From Lingula anatina (lineage: Eukaryota; Brachiopoda; Lingulata; Lingulida; Lingulidae): 64,000 bases of DNA. The stretch covers positions 314,510 to 378,509 of the forward strand of contig NW_019775386.1 of assembly GCF_001039355.2 (NCBI RefSeq), in the 5' to 3' direction. The notes beneath the pieces were generated by a model. It was not told the origin of the DNA. It searched no databases and saw only the letters and a program-made list of their open reading frames with translations. Every line of letters starts with the position of its first letter. The first letter of the stretch is position 1. Shown in pieces: positions 40,901 through 54,800 of the stretch. The position numbers and the translations under genes are program-made.

Positions 40901-41204
40901 TCCAATATTTGATCCAATGTGCTATTTTCAGATTTGAACTGAACATAGAACCATAAGGCGCATGCAGAACTGGTCCAACTTAAAACCTTTAGGCATGTTC
41001 AAAACTGTTCCAGCTTTAAGAAAAATGGTAGTAGTATTAAAGTATATAATTAGTATTTAGGTTGTTCAACCTGGTTTTTAATTATTATCCTGGCAGTGGT
41101 TTCTTAATTTTAAAGCAAAACATGAGAAAGCACTGAGAGACCTGATATATATTAAGGGGGGGGGGGAAAGACAGACTCCCTTATCTGTGAAGTCCGGTAT
41201 ACAG

Positions 41205-41257
<53 letters not shown>

Positions 41258-44200
41258 GTTTGAACAATTTGAAGTTTAAGAGAGACCAGCCAGGAGTGAA
41301 TGTAGCACAATAAGATGGGATAGAACTTGGTGATCACTCACCATTATTAAATATGGGTGTGTTTACACATAGAACGGATGAATTGGGGCCAGTTTCTAGT
41401 CCAGTAAAAGACCAACCCATCTTAGTATCCCCACATTATCTCCTGAGGTCTTCTGATCCCAATATTTATCTACTGGAAGCCAATTGTATCCCTTTCATGC
41501 TGCCCCCCGCCCTTACCCCCCCTCCCCCCTTTCACTAATGCAATCAATTAATGGGCATTACATATCCACTGATGAGCACTGCACAATTATCCAATGCTGT
41601 GTCTAACTTAACCCAGTGTGTGAACAGACATGGACATAATGGTCTGATAAATGTATCATCCTTGGGGTGTATCATGTTGTTGTCTGTTGTTATTGATTAT
41701 ACTGTTGACACAAGACTATACCAGGAAACTTGAGATATATACATATTATACTTCACTGTATAAATATTGCCTGGTGCAGACAAAGCTAAGGCCCAGTGTA
41801 ACCAGTGCTGCTGCCTTTCTGGTTTGGTTAGTGCAATGACAATCCAATCCCACCAGTGTGACCAGTGTACTATCATTTTTATGTTTTATGAAAAGAAACA
41901 CAAAAATAAAGAAAATTCTAAGCCACAGCCTATTCCTTCTCTAAATCTTTCTGGTAATTGAGAAATTTTCTTAGATTTCTCTTAAAATTCTAAGCTGCAG
42001 ACAATTGTTACTTTAACTAAAAAGATGGATAAGTCACCTTCTGCATGCTGTATGTCAATCTTTTTGACAGATGACAAAAAAAAAGGAAAATTTAAATTTA
42101 AATTTGGAAAATTTATGCAGCATGCTCTGTAATGCTTTCTGTTGACACTGTCATGTTTCTTCAATCGCCCTGAACAATGATGCTGTTTTAAATACCGAGA
42201 AAGAAATGAATAAAAATGCCTGATGACTGGGTAAGGTGATGTGATGTCATGATCTAATAATATTAGTTGGTTTCAAAATGTGCTTTCTTTTTTTTTTTCA
42301 ATGTGTGACTATCCTTCTAAATTTACAACAAAACTGAAGAAAGGATTTTGCAAATTGCCCCTTTTTAAACATAGCAACAGTTACATTGCTTCTGGTGATG
42401 TTTTTAAAGCCACAATGACGTAAACTGCTATTGATTTTGTTATTGTCTTACATCCTATGAACACTGTAATACTGATGCCCCTGATGATGTTATTAAAAGC
42501 ACCATCTACATCAACTGTTATTGCTTCTATTGTTTCTTATTCACTACATGTTATATATACAGCTATTTATGGTGGTGGTAAGTACCATCCAAGTAAACCG
42601 TTATTGATTCTGTGGTTGTTTGGCAATATTGTCACTGGAGCGAGAAGCAGTATCTGATTGCATTACCCCAAACACTGACTTTGTAACTGGAAGAACTGAG
42701 AAACCCAGTTTTAGAGGAGACATGAGCCAGTTTCTTTATTTTTAAACGTCATTAATACATCAGATACATGGTTGAGTTTAAACTTAGTAGCAATCGACTG
42801 AAGTTTACAGCACCAGTGACCAATGTTAGACAAGTCTATCAACTTCTACGGTACCACAAACCCCTGCATCACTGAATGCACATTTTTGATCGAGACAGCA
42901 AACTTCAATCAAAAGTGTTGCTGAATATCAGACTCCAATATATAATGTGGAGGTCTGAAAGTGAAGATAAAAGCTGTGTCTCATTGAGCTTTAATTTGTT
43001 GGGATCACAAATTATGTATCCCTGTCTGAATCCAGTAACTGACCTTATCTTTCCCAGACTTCTTGTACTTACACACTTCCCGTGTATCAAAGTAACCATA
43101 TCATGATACCATTACCTGGCTGATGGAAGCTGTAATTAGCTACACCTGGTCTGGAGGTACTTGACCTGTCCATCACAACGTGCCTCTCAACTGGAGGTAG
43201 CATGGGAAGTGGCCTTATTAATACCACTCTCATGTGTTTCTCTCTCTCTCTCTCTGAGTCAATATCTTTTTTTCCAACTCTCTTTCTCTCTCCCTGACAG
43301 CACATGTACCATTTTGCTCAACAGGACTTCATTGCTTTTTCATTTAAATAAACAGTCAATTCACATAAGGTCAAATGAAATTCATCTTCACCAACATTGT
43401 CCTGGTCAGCAAAAACTGATCGCTGCAAAACCTACTGTAATGTACCATGCTAGACTATTACTTAACATAGACACATCAGCCATTTTCCTTGAATTATATT
43501 TCCATCAGCCATACTAAGTCACTTTTAGCATTTTGTGAAAAAAATTGAAATATTACTGTGAGTAGGATTCTAGCATTTAAACAATTTTTCTCTGATGAAT
43601 ATTTATTGTTCAGCATGGCCCAAACAGCAATTCTCATTATCCATCAACAACAGGCTGGCAATTTCAGCTGGTTTAGTAGGGCTGCTTAACCCCCCCCACC
43701 CCCTCAAAAAAAAAAAAAAAAAAAAAAATTCATAAACAGGTGAATCATTGACTGGTACAGGTACCGCCCATATTGATGGATTACACACACTTGGCTGTCT
43801 ATTTGAATTGTGAAGTAACAACTATGAATGTCAGATTTCATCACTGAGTAAANCTGAAGAAAGGATTTTGCAAATTGCCCCTTTTTAAACATAGCAACAG
43901 TTACATTGCTTCTGGTGATGTTTTTAAAGCCACAATGACGTAAACTGCTATTGATTTTGTTATTGTCTTACATCCTATGAACACTGTAATACTGATGCCC
44001 CTGATGATGTTATTAAAAGCACCATCTACATCAACTGTTATTGCTTCTATTGTTTCTTATTCACTACATGTTATATATACAGCTATTTATGGTGGTGGTA
44101 AGTACCATCCAAGTAAACCGTTATTGATTCTGTGGTTGTTTGGCAATATTGTCACTGGAGCGAGAAGCAGTATCTGATTGCATTACCCCAAACACTGACT

Positions 44201-47200
44201 TTGTAACTGGAAGAACTGAGAAACCCAGTTTTAGAGGAGACATGAGCCAGTTTCTTTATTTTTAAACGTCATTAATACATCAGATACATGGTTGAGTTTA
44301 AACTTAGTAGCAATCGACTGAAGTTTACAGCACCAGTGACCAATGTTAGACAAGTCTATCAACTTCTACGGTACCACAAACCCCTGCATCACTGAATGCA
44401 CATTTTTGATCGAGACAGCAAACTTCAATCAAAAGTGTTGCTGAATATCAGACTCCAATATATAATGTGGAGGTCTGAAAGTGAAGATAAAAGCTGTGTC
44501 TCATTGAGCTTTAATTTGTTGGGATCACAAATTATGTATCCCTGTCTGAATCCAGTAACTGACCTTATCTTTCCCAGACTTCTTGTACTTACACACTTCC
44601 CGTGTATCAAAGTAACCATATCATGATACCATTACCTGGCTGATGGAAGCTGTAATTAGCTACACCTGGTCTGGAGGTACTTGACCTGTCCATCACAACG
44701 TGCCTCTCAACTGGAGGTAGCATGGGAAGTGGCCTTATTAATACCACTCTCATGTGTTTCTCTCTCTCTCTCTCTGAGTCAATATCTTTTTTTCCAACTC
44801 TCTTTCTCTCTCCCTGACAGCACATGTACCATTTTGCTCAACAGGACTTCATTGCTTTTTCATTTAAATAAACAGTCAATTCACATAAGGTCAAATGAAA
44901 TTCATCTTCACCAACATTGTCCTGGTCAGCAAAAACTGATCGCTGCAAAACCTACTGTAATGTACCATGCTAGACTATTACTTAACATAGACACATCAGC
45001 CATTTTCCTTGAATTATATTTCCATCAGCCATACTAAGTCACTTTTAGCATTTTGTGAAAAAAATTGAAATATTACTGTGAGTAGGATTCTAGCATTTAA
45101 ACAATTTTTCTCTGATGAATATTTATTGTTCAGCATGGCCCAAACAGCAATTCTCATTATCCATCAACAACAGGCTGGCAATTTCAGCTGGTTTAGTAGG
45201 GCTGCTTAACCCCCCCCACCCCCTCAAAAAAAAAAAAAAAAAAAAAAATTCATAAACAGGTGAATCATTGACTGGTACAGGTACCGCCCATATTGATGGA
45301 TTACACACACTTGGCTGTCTATTTGAATTGTGAAGTAACAACTATGAATGTCAGATTTCATCACTGAGTAAATACTGGGCATTTTATGGGCTCCCAGTAA
45401 CACCAAATCCCAAATATGCTGCATCCTGCAGGTGCTGAAAAGAGAACTCCCTCAAAACCCGTTATTCATAACCTGTTTGCCTCTGTACTAGAAGCTTTAC
45501 TCAACATGTATATGTATGAACAGTAAATTGTCAGCAAAATTTTTTGTTTTAAATATTTTCTTAAGATCGTGTTTTTTTTTCCTCATATTTATGGCATATT
45601 TATTGAAAATACTTAAATACTGAAAACAAAAAAGTTTTGTATCATTTCTAATTTCATTAAAGAAACACTTGATTGGAAGCACAAATGAATTTATTGCGGC
45701 CAAGAGCTTTCTGTTCTTCACTTTATTTATAAATTCATCATCATTATTATTATTACTACTAGTATTTTTTTTGCCAATCAAGGCTTTTAGCCATTGAAAG
45801 GGGATGTATCTAAAACACCTGATCCGAGTCTGAATTGCCTTATGCACAGGATGTATCCAAAACACCTGGTCTGTATCAATATGAAATGAATCTTATCAAC
45901 AAAGGAGAGGTACAAGCAATTCCAATTAGCCTTCCAAAACTCTGGCCTTTTCCAGCTGTCAGTTTCAGAAGGTGTGGGAAGAATTTTAATTTTTTTCAAA
46001 GACAAATTTTATATCAACCTATAATGGTCCTACATGACTGGGTTCCCATGCCAGATGGATCGATCTAACTCCAGGGGGAGTCTCACTAAATTGCTATCAA
46101 CTAGCCAGCTTAAATGTCTGTCACACCTACCGAATCAGCTAGAGGGTAAAGATAATTACCCCCTAACAGCTTTACTGGGCGTGACAGACATTTAAGCCAG
46201 TTAAGTTGATTGCAATTTAGTGAGACTCCCCAGGGAGATAGATCAATCCAAATATCTGTAGGAATTGTCCCTAAATGTCTGCGTGAAATAAAGTCTCAGT
46301 GTTTTGTGGTTGCAGTTTGCTGCACTGTAAACAATGATTTAGTCTTTCAACCCAGACCCTAATATGCACAATATTACACTACCTTATTTTCAACTTCAGT
46401 TTTCTGTGTTAGCAAGCAGGTGAATTAAAGGCAGAAAAATACCAACCATTAATAAATTACTTCACAATTGCTTTTGCATACATCAAGGGATCAAAACACA
46501 CTCACCTGTGTAATTACTACTACATCACTTGACAAATTTCAAACAAATCCAAGTTAAGTCTCAAGTATTATTGGCCATTTTTCCAGACAGGTAAAAAAAA
46601 AAAAACACCAAGTCTAATAAAAATGCACTAGCCCCTGGAGGGTGAGCCTGTTAAACTGTCTAACTCTTATATGAAACTAGATATTGCGTGTCAGGCAATA
46701 GTTTATGCTCCTGAAGAGACAACTGTAACCAGACATGCCCCATAACCATTTACTAGAGATTTATATCTGTCGTACTTACTACAAGTACTATCATACATAT
46801 GTATGACTGATATTTTTAACTTGACGATGCATGCTGGAGAAACTGGGCAAGTGTATTTGGCTCAAGCTTGTCAAAATAAGAAAATCTATGATGTAATATT
46901 ACTGTATATATTTAACCAGTCAATTATAATTATTATAATTACTTTAATTCTATCATAAACTTGTGTCCTTGACAAACATGACATCTTATGCAAAGAGTCT
47001 GGGTGGGTGCATGGGTGGGGGGAACAACTGTCTAAAAAAAAAAAAAAAAACAATCTTATCACAGTTTACTGTAAATACACTAACAATGATGTTTTAATTA
47101 TTTCTAGCTGCCTGGCGTTGTTGGCAGTCTGTATTTTTTTTTTTTTTTTTTTTTTGCTTGTTTGTTAGTTTTCCTAGTTGTAACTATATGGACAAATTAA

Positions 47201-48175
47201 TACTAGCAATTTTTTCTATAGTATACTATCTTTGTCTGAATTAATCACCTCCTTAGTATTCTTACCTTACTCACAATCCTGGTAATTTAATATGGTGTGT
47301 GTATAATCTGTCTTCATGACTCAACACCAGATTTGATTTGTTCTAGGTAATAATCTTACTTCCTGAATGTGTTTCTACAGGCCTTACACAAAGCTGCACT
47401 AGTTCTTCAGTTTCTTTTTGACTAAAACAATTATTTGTCCGCAGTGCTTTGTTGAAGCTTTTTTGTAATTATTCAAGACAGTATGTGTTACTTCCGACAA
47501 TTGCTAAATGTATTTCAAACCACTTATTCCCAGCAATTCATTGTGTTAAACTTTTTCCTATGGTTTCTATTGACTTAAGCCTTATCATCTTCCATTATGA
47601 TAAAACTAGTTTTAAGTCTTATGCTTTACACTAAATTTACTTTGTTGCATTTTCAACAAAGCAGTAACAAAGAAAATAATTAATTTATGTTTGTCATGAA
47701 GCCTACAGTCTGGCTCTGCCTTACTTCCCCATTACATGATTCCTAACAGAAACACTCCAAAACAATCAAGTCAATATTACTTCCTGAATTCTGCTAGTTT
47801 CCAAGGCATCTCCACGTTAAATTAGTTGCTAATGCCAAGTTACCACTTCAGACTTAGGTGTGAATTAGGGGGTGTGTAATAATTAACTGGTGTGAGATGA
47901 GAAACACTTTGTATGTAATAGCATATATATAGAATACCACAGTGTATTTTTTCTTTCCTATGTACTTTGTTATATCATGTGTCATATCACTGTGTTTCTG
48001 ATCTGACAAATTGCAAGCTTCTTCATTTTCTAGTCTATATAATCAACAAAAATCATTTTACAGTTATAATAATCATAAATTAGCATTAAATGTCAAATTT
48101 ATATTTATATGTAAATACTCACTCATCTACTAACAAACAATTTCTAGTATAAACATCAGAGACATAATATTGTTC

Positions 48176-48215
<40 letters not shown>

Positions 48216-48830
48216 GTTTAATATTTTCTCTGGTCTCTATAGCTGAGCGAGTTGGTTTCCATAGCAACAGTCTGTTATGTGTATAAAGTATGTCCACATT
48301 CCAGCTGTCTCAGTTAATCTGTGCAGCTAAATGCTTTATCTGATGTTATCACATCAAGTATTTAGAGATAGCTCATTACTGTAGTCCCAAAACATTCCGT
48401 TATATTCACCAGTCATGCTAATTATGGTTTTGTTTGATTAAAAATATATAAGGTATATGCAATGATTCACAACGTAAATACTTGGCAGATGATCATGACA
48501 CATGAAGAAGAGACACTATCAATGGATATAAAACACAATGTCTAATAGCAGGAGATGTAAAGCTGTATCAGTACCTCTTAAAGTGTCTATTTACTTAGCA
48601 AACACACAGTTAAAACAATATGACAAATACAAAATCTGATATAAAATTCACTTGAAACAAGAGCATCACAGACTGCAATGAATGAGCTAAATTCTAATAC
48701 ACACACACACACACACAAACATTATGGCCCTCTGGAGTTGAACCACCCTACAAGTAAGCCTCAAAAATTATGTACTGTAGCTTTCAGGTAAGCTACCCAA
48801 AGCAGTGATAAAGAAAAGAACCCACACTGA

Positions 48831-48876
<46 letters not shown>

Positions 48877-51800
48877 GACTCTAGAAAAAGCTACTCTAGA
48901 CTCTCAACAGTTTATCAATTAGAGAGAAATGCAGGTACATCTTAATCCATGTTTTATTGCGTGTGTAAAATTGTCACAATGAATAAATAAATAAATACAG
49001 TCTTAACTTACCTCAGTGCTAGAACTATTCCTAGAGACCAAATCTCTCCACACAGTCACAGTCACCAATACAGGTAATCCAGGTAAATCCAGGTATCACA
49101 GGTATATAACCTAGAACACAGGTGTAAGTAGATAAGGTCAGGTGCATTATATGCATGTTTAATAATCCTCTTTGACAGTGGTAAGCTCATTATAATAATC
49201 CCATATAACATGGAAGTAAATATAAAATTGAAAGCCTGTATTGTATTAAATATTACCCTCAGGAGGACATGAATTTTATGGCTCTTGGTGTTCTGTTAAA
49301 TGCGCTGAAAATAAAAAGGTCTCAGTAAAAAAAACTGAAGAAGATGAAATTCATTCATGAATTAAAAAAAAAGGTCCATTTTAAAAGCCTTCCCTCCTTT
49401 CTTAGAAATTGCTAGGTTATTTGTCATTTCTCAAAATTGGATCAACTACACCTTATAAAACTTATATATTTAACTATAAGAAGGTAAAATTAAAAGGGTA
49501 AAAATATCCATTTATTCAGAAAAAGCCCCCTCTCCCCTTAATAATTGCTAGATACAGGTTAAAATGCTGCGTAGTTCCTCGAGTTGGGTCATCAAGACAG
49601 TAAAAGGGTCCCCTTTTTCAGACCCCCCCCCCCCTCTTTTAAAATTGCTGGCCATAGACCTGACTAGCACATATAAGGCACACAGTTATGCCATTAAATG
49701 TGAGAGACGTGTCTTTGTATAACTTAACAGGTGATAATTACCTGGTTTGGCAGGTACTTTGTCACCTGGACAATTTTCAATTAAACTCCAGTCCTCATTT
49801 TCACTCAGGCAAATTATATAATTGATTCAGTGTACTCTGTTTACCTGTGACCACCAACTTAAATATTAGCATTAATTGGGTTTTTTTACTTATCATTTAA
49901 CAATGTGTTAATTTAAATTATATATATACTTATTTCAAATGATGTGTCTGCACAATATATGTACCTATTTTATATGTTCATCTTTTCATTTATACACTGT
50001 TTGTTGTATCACAGACATAATGATAAATATGAACTCTAGTGAAGCTTCACGCAAGTTTTAAAAACAATAAACAAAATAAAATAGGGCCTACATGCAGACC
50101 TTAAAACATGACAGAAAACATGATCTAAAAAAAGAAAAAGAAAGGCACTGAATATCGATCCCAGTGGCAATTAACAACCATCTTGTGCACCTTCTCACAT
50201 TCATGTCACAGACAAGCTTTTATCAGATAACTAAAACTTGAACGACTGAAGGCCTTAAAGAAGCCGAACCCAATGCTGATCACCATATCAGGTACACCGA
50301 GATTGAATCAAGTAGACGTAATTGAAAAATGCACTTAAAAAGGACTTAACATTACGTTATTGTGTATCACACCTTCTTATCTTGGCTGTCAATCAATGAG
50401 TATTTGGGTGTTTTAAGTGTGACGGAGTCCAGGTTTGTAAGGAGTTCAGATTGCACCTCCATATCTTGTGTGTTGATCTCGTAACACACAACTGTGTTTG
50501 CATGTGCACGTTTTATGGGTGATAAAGAGAGGAATGTTGAAGCATGTAAGAATTGCTTTGTGCTCTGTGATGCATGTATAAACATTTATGTATACATTCT
50601 GTGCATATATATCAACCCATTATGATTTGGCAATTAACCTTATTTTCGGTACATATAGTGTAGTGATAACCTTGTAAAACATGTCATTTTATATGCAGTG
50701 TGGAAAACAAGCATGCAATTAATTTAAATTGCAAAACTGGGGGGGGGGGGATTTTTATATTATTCCTTGCCCCCCTCCTCGTCCTCTCTCTCTCACACAC
50801 ACACACACACAAGCACACACGCAGTCAAATCTTCAATTTCCCCAATAAGACTTACGGTACTTATTAATGGGTATAAAAACTAGGGACACCAAGTAAAAAT
50901 CGGTGCGTTGAATTTGGCGCAGTCAGAGATTCGATCGTGAAACCTACACGAACCCGAGCTACTGCTGTGTTTACAAAATGAACCTTATCTTGCTTTCACT
51001 TACCACACATCCGTCTGGGAGTCGATCCCCTACATCCACCGGGGAGTGTTTCCAGCGATATTGCACCCCTTTGTGGCGGCTGTGTAAGGGAGAAATCTGA
51101 CTCATGCCTTGACGAAGTATTGAGAAATATTGCACTCTATACACCAAGGCTTGAATCTATCTATTCTTCGTTAATCCATTCTTGTCGATTGCGTCTTTTC
51201 TGAATCAGCTGATTATCATTGCCAACACACACAACGGGGCACAAACAATGAATAAAACGTCCCTCTTACCTGTAGATCTACGTTACATATCCTTTCCAAC
51301 ACTAAGTCATCCTGTTCGTTTCCTGCACGAAGGAGGTTTTCCTTGGAAGTGCCTTTTCACCTGCCGAGAGATGCCGACTTGAATTTTCAAATTGATGGGA
51401 AACATGCATATGAGATCATATGACCTATTTACCTTTGACCCAATTTCTGTGACCCGGGTAGTAGTTCCGGTCGATGGGTCTTCTCACATGCTCAGATGAT
51501 GATATTCACTTTCTTTTTTACCAAAAAGTCTATTGACGGCTTGTAATAATGGAAATTGACATTTCCAAAAATTACTGGAATTTAGTGTATGTGCTTATAT
51601 CTATGGTTTGGTTAAACTTATTTCAAGTACTTTTTTAATCTTGAAATAAAATAATTAAAATAAAATTTATTATGATTTTTTTTGTTTTAATTTCTTATTC
51701 ATTTTCTTGCATCAGGCTGATTTGAAGCACATTTTATCTTTTTGAGAATATATTTTATTATTGCTATTTCAGTTTTTTACCCAGTTTAGTTTTCAAAGCA

Positions 51801-54800
51801 ACCTGTTATTTTATTTATAAATTATCTTTTTATGTACTGGTATTTATTCATCGTCTCTAACACGCTCTGCAATCACAATTCAACGTGAAACAAAATTTTG
51901 ACCATTTCAGAGTGATATTCGCCATAGCGTTCACGGGATTGGCCGTGGGTCAAGCGGCCAGTTTCCTCCCGGACTACTCCAAGGCCCGCCTGGCCACCGG
52001 GAGAATTTATAAACTAATGGACGTCAGACCCTCCATTGATAGTTACTCTAAGAAAGGAACGAGACTGGTACTTATGGATTAAATTATCGTCTACACCTTT
52101 ATACCTATGCGCACACTTTTTTTAATCAATTGTTATAAAGAGTAATGCCGGTTGACCACATATGGGCATTTTAGTATTGGTTTGAGATATTAAAGATTTA
52201 CTAGGTAGAGGTAACTTAGAAGAAAACGTTGTCGTGTTTCTTTATGAATGGGTACTGTATTTCTGAGATGATATTTTCCCACCAAAGTAAGCTTCGTTAA
52301 ATCTAAAACAATGATCATTCTTTTATTTGATGGACGCAGGTGATTTTATTTTGAAATCCAAAACAAATAATTGATTTTTTAATCCAGAGCATCGGACCCC
52401 AAAACTGCCCGCGAGAAATAATAAGTGTATTATTATTTGTTCCTCATGACACGCGATAATATTCCAGAATTAAATAAAGTCAAAGGCTGATTTGCATTTA
52501 GCCAAGATAAAATCAGGATAATAAGAATGATTAGACTCTAATATTTCAACAAATTTGAACGTTTTTCAGGAGAGAGTGACAGGGGACATCACCATCAAAA
52601 ATTTAGAGTTCACGTACCCCAGTCGTGCGAACGTGAAAGTGCTGAAGGGTGTCAGTCTACAGGTCCATCGAGGTCAGACGATTGCGTTAGTTGGGCAGAG
52701 CGGCTGTGGGAAGAGCACAATAATGTCCCTACTGCAGAGGTTCTATGATTCTGACGCAGGAAGTATTGTAAGTAGTTTTCACAACTTTTAATGGTCAATC
52801 GCTGTTGAAGAACAATACATATTTTTTTTATTTTAAATTTATTTTATTTATCTAATAATAAAGTTTCCTTTTCCTAAGGTTCAATTTTATCTAGATACTA
52901 ATTTCAACTTCGTGTAGGGTCTATAATTTAACTTGTGACTTAAAATAATTGTGTCGTAATTCTAGGAAGGAAGAAAAAATGGTCCATTGACTTGAATATG
53001 TATCTTTCATAGGCATGGTCATAGAAAAGAAAAACAAGTTTATGGTTTCGAATATAAACTTCTTAAGCAAAAAGCTGGTTTTGTGAAAAGATAAATGAAG
53101 ATGTGATGGTGACTGAAAGAGAGGAAAGTGGTTGCTATAGTTGTGATGAATATTAAAATATAATACCAACTACCGCAGCTTATGCGCATCAATGCCAATT
53201 ATCGGATAATAGTAGTCCCTGCTGGACATCATTTATCTAACGTCAGCAGAGTGGCGCAGTGGAAGCGTGCGGGGCCCATAACCCCGAGGTCCTAGGATCG
53301 AAACCTAGCTCTGCTAGAGAACACCTTTTTGTATCCCTTTGTTTTGAAAAGCTTGTTTTTCAAATACAAAAAGAATAGATAGTTGCCTTTATTGTGGATG
53401 CTATTAGAAAAGGCATGGAAAGTTAGTTCAATGATACGGTGAACTCTTGCCCTTTTCAGTGCAACAAACTCTTCACCAATTTCTATATAATTTCTCTTTC
53501 TCTATGATATTCTCTTAAATTGTTCATTCAATCAGACTTACTATAAAAATGATCCACTTTCAGAGTATAGATGGTGTAGATATCCGCTCCATGAACATCA
53601 ATTTTCTGCGTTCCTGTATCAGCGTCGTGAGCCAGGAGCCGGTGCTATTTAACTGTAATATACGGGACAATATAGCCTACGGCGTGGAGAGAGACGTAGG
53701 TAAGAGTCGAATTAAGAGATGGAAAAAAATCACCCAATTTAAATTACTTGTTTTAAAGTTCTTGTTCTTTTTTTTTTATTTCGTGTTCGTCTTTTTTATA
53801 TATTTTATTAAATATCGCGTTTGGAGGTGAATTTATTCATTTTAAGATGACTTCCAAATTTTAGCGTAAAATTGGTTGCTGATATGTAGCGTAAGTTTTG
53901 GACCCATTAAAGATATATTACGTGGGTCCGAGCGCAAAGCGAAGTTTATATCGTAAACGTATACTTTCGTCGAAAAGCCCAAAATTTAATGCAATGTTAA
54001 ATAGGTCCTCAACCAAAACTTGCGCGTCGTTTCTTTGTCGGCAAGTAAATTAAACTGGCCTAAACGCGTACGTGATTAAAACAGGGATTATGTGACATGT
54101 AAGTGAAATGTCATCACACGTGCCTTTTTTTTCATTGCAGAAATGTCGGAGATAATAGAAGTAGCGAGAACTGCTAACATCCATGATTTCATCACATCAT
54201 TACCTCAGGTAAGGTCACGCCCATATCTAGTATCGCCCGGGCAGATATAAATAGCAAAAAAAAAAAAAAAAAGAAGGGAAAAATAACCTTGTCATATTTA
54301 AGGCTGTTTTTAAAACATGATTTTTGAAATGCATTCTTTGTTGTTTTGCGATTTAAATCAAACCTTTTATAATCAAAATCGTGTAACTGTATCCCATCAC
54401 TAGACAAAAGATTCGCACATTGATAACGCATGCAGCGGTTGGTTTTCCCATCCAGACCTGCGCCACTTTCGTTACAAGATTTAATTCCATGTAAATTCAG
54501 TGGACAGTTTTGATCGTTTCCCGGTCACCTCCATATTCTAGGGTTATGACACAGTGGTCGGTGAGAAAGGAACGCAGCTGTCCGGTGGTCAAAAACAGAG
54601 GGTAGCCATCGCACGTGCTTTGCTTTGCAATCCGGTCATCCTGCTCCTAGACGAGGCCACCTCGGCGCTGGATACCGAGAGTGAGAAGGTCAGTTGGCCA
54701 CAAGCTAGACTCTTATTTTATTACTTAAGACTGGACGCGTTTTTTAGGTTCATATCAAAACGCATAGGTCATGCTCAGAGTCTACAGCGAGTCCATATCG

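Larger units (their letters stand above)
27830..51910. other. ABCB1: giant ABCB intron 23
   Basis: The exon 23 donor (AA|GTAAGT at 27830) and exon 24 acceptor (TTTCAG at 51910) enclose about 24.1 kb, while the other introns in my model are about 0.2 to 1.5 kb. The split falls within TMD2, between DPPDVY and VIFAIAF, and the phase closes. The intron contains an antisense CARD gene, a LINE remnant, two MITE types, two N joins besides the one in the 1.5-kb duplication, and long AT-rich stretches with no recognised exon (33.0-39.4 and 46.3-51.9 kb). Minus-strand donors at 49012 (GAG|GTAAGT) and 51270 (ACAG|GTAAGA) may belong to non-coding first exons of the CARD gene. Confidence 0.8.

Noticed and set aside
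42457-45341. Pairs of identical ORFs repeated 1520 bp apart
   Set aside because: They reflect the duplicated block, not a gene family. No splice structure or recognisable product.
53696-53699. Earlier donor (GAC|GTAGGT) for ABCB exon 26
   Set aside because: It puts exon 27 out of frame. The donor four bases later (G|GTAAGA) restores VEMSEII and closes all phases.
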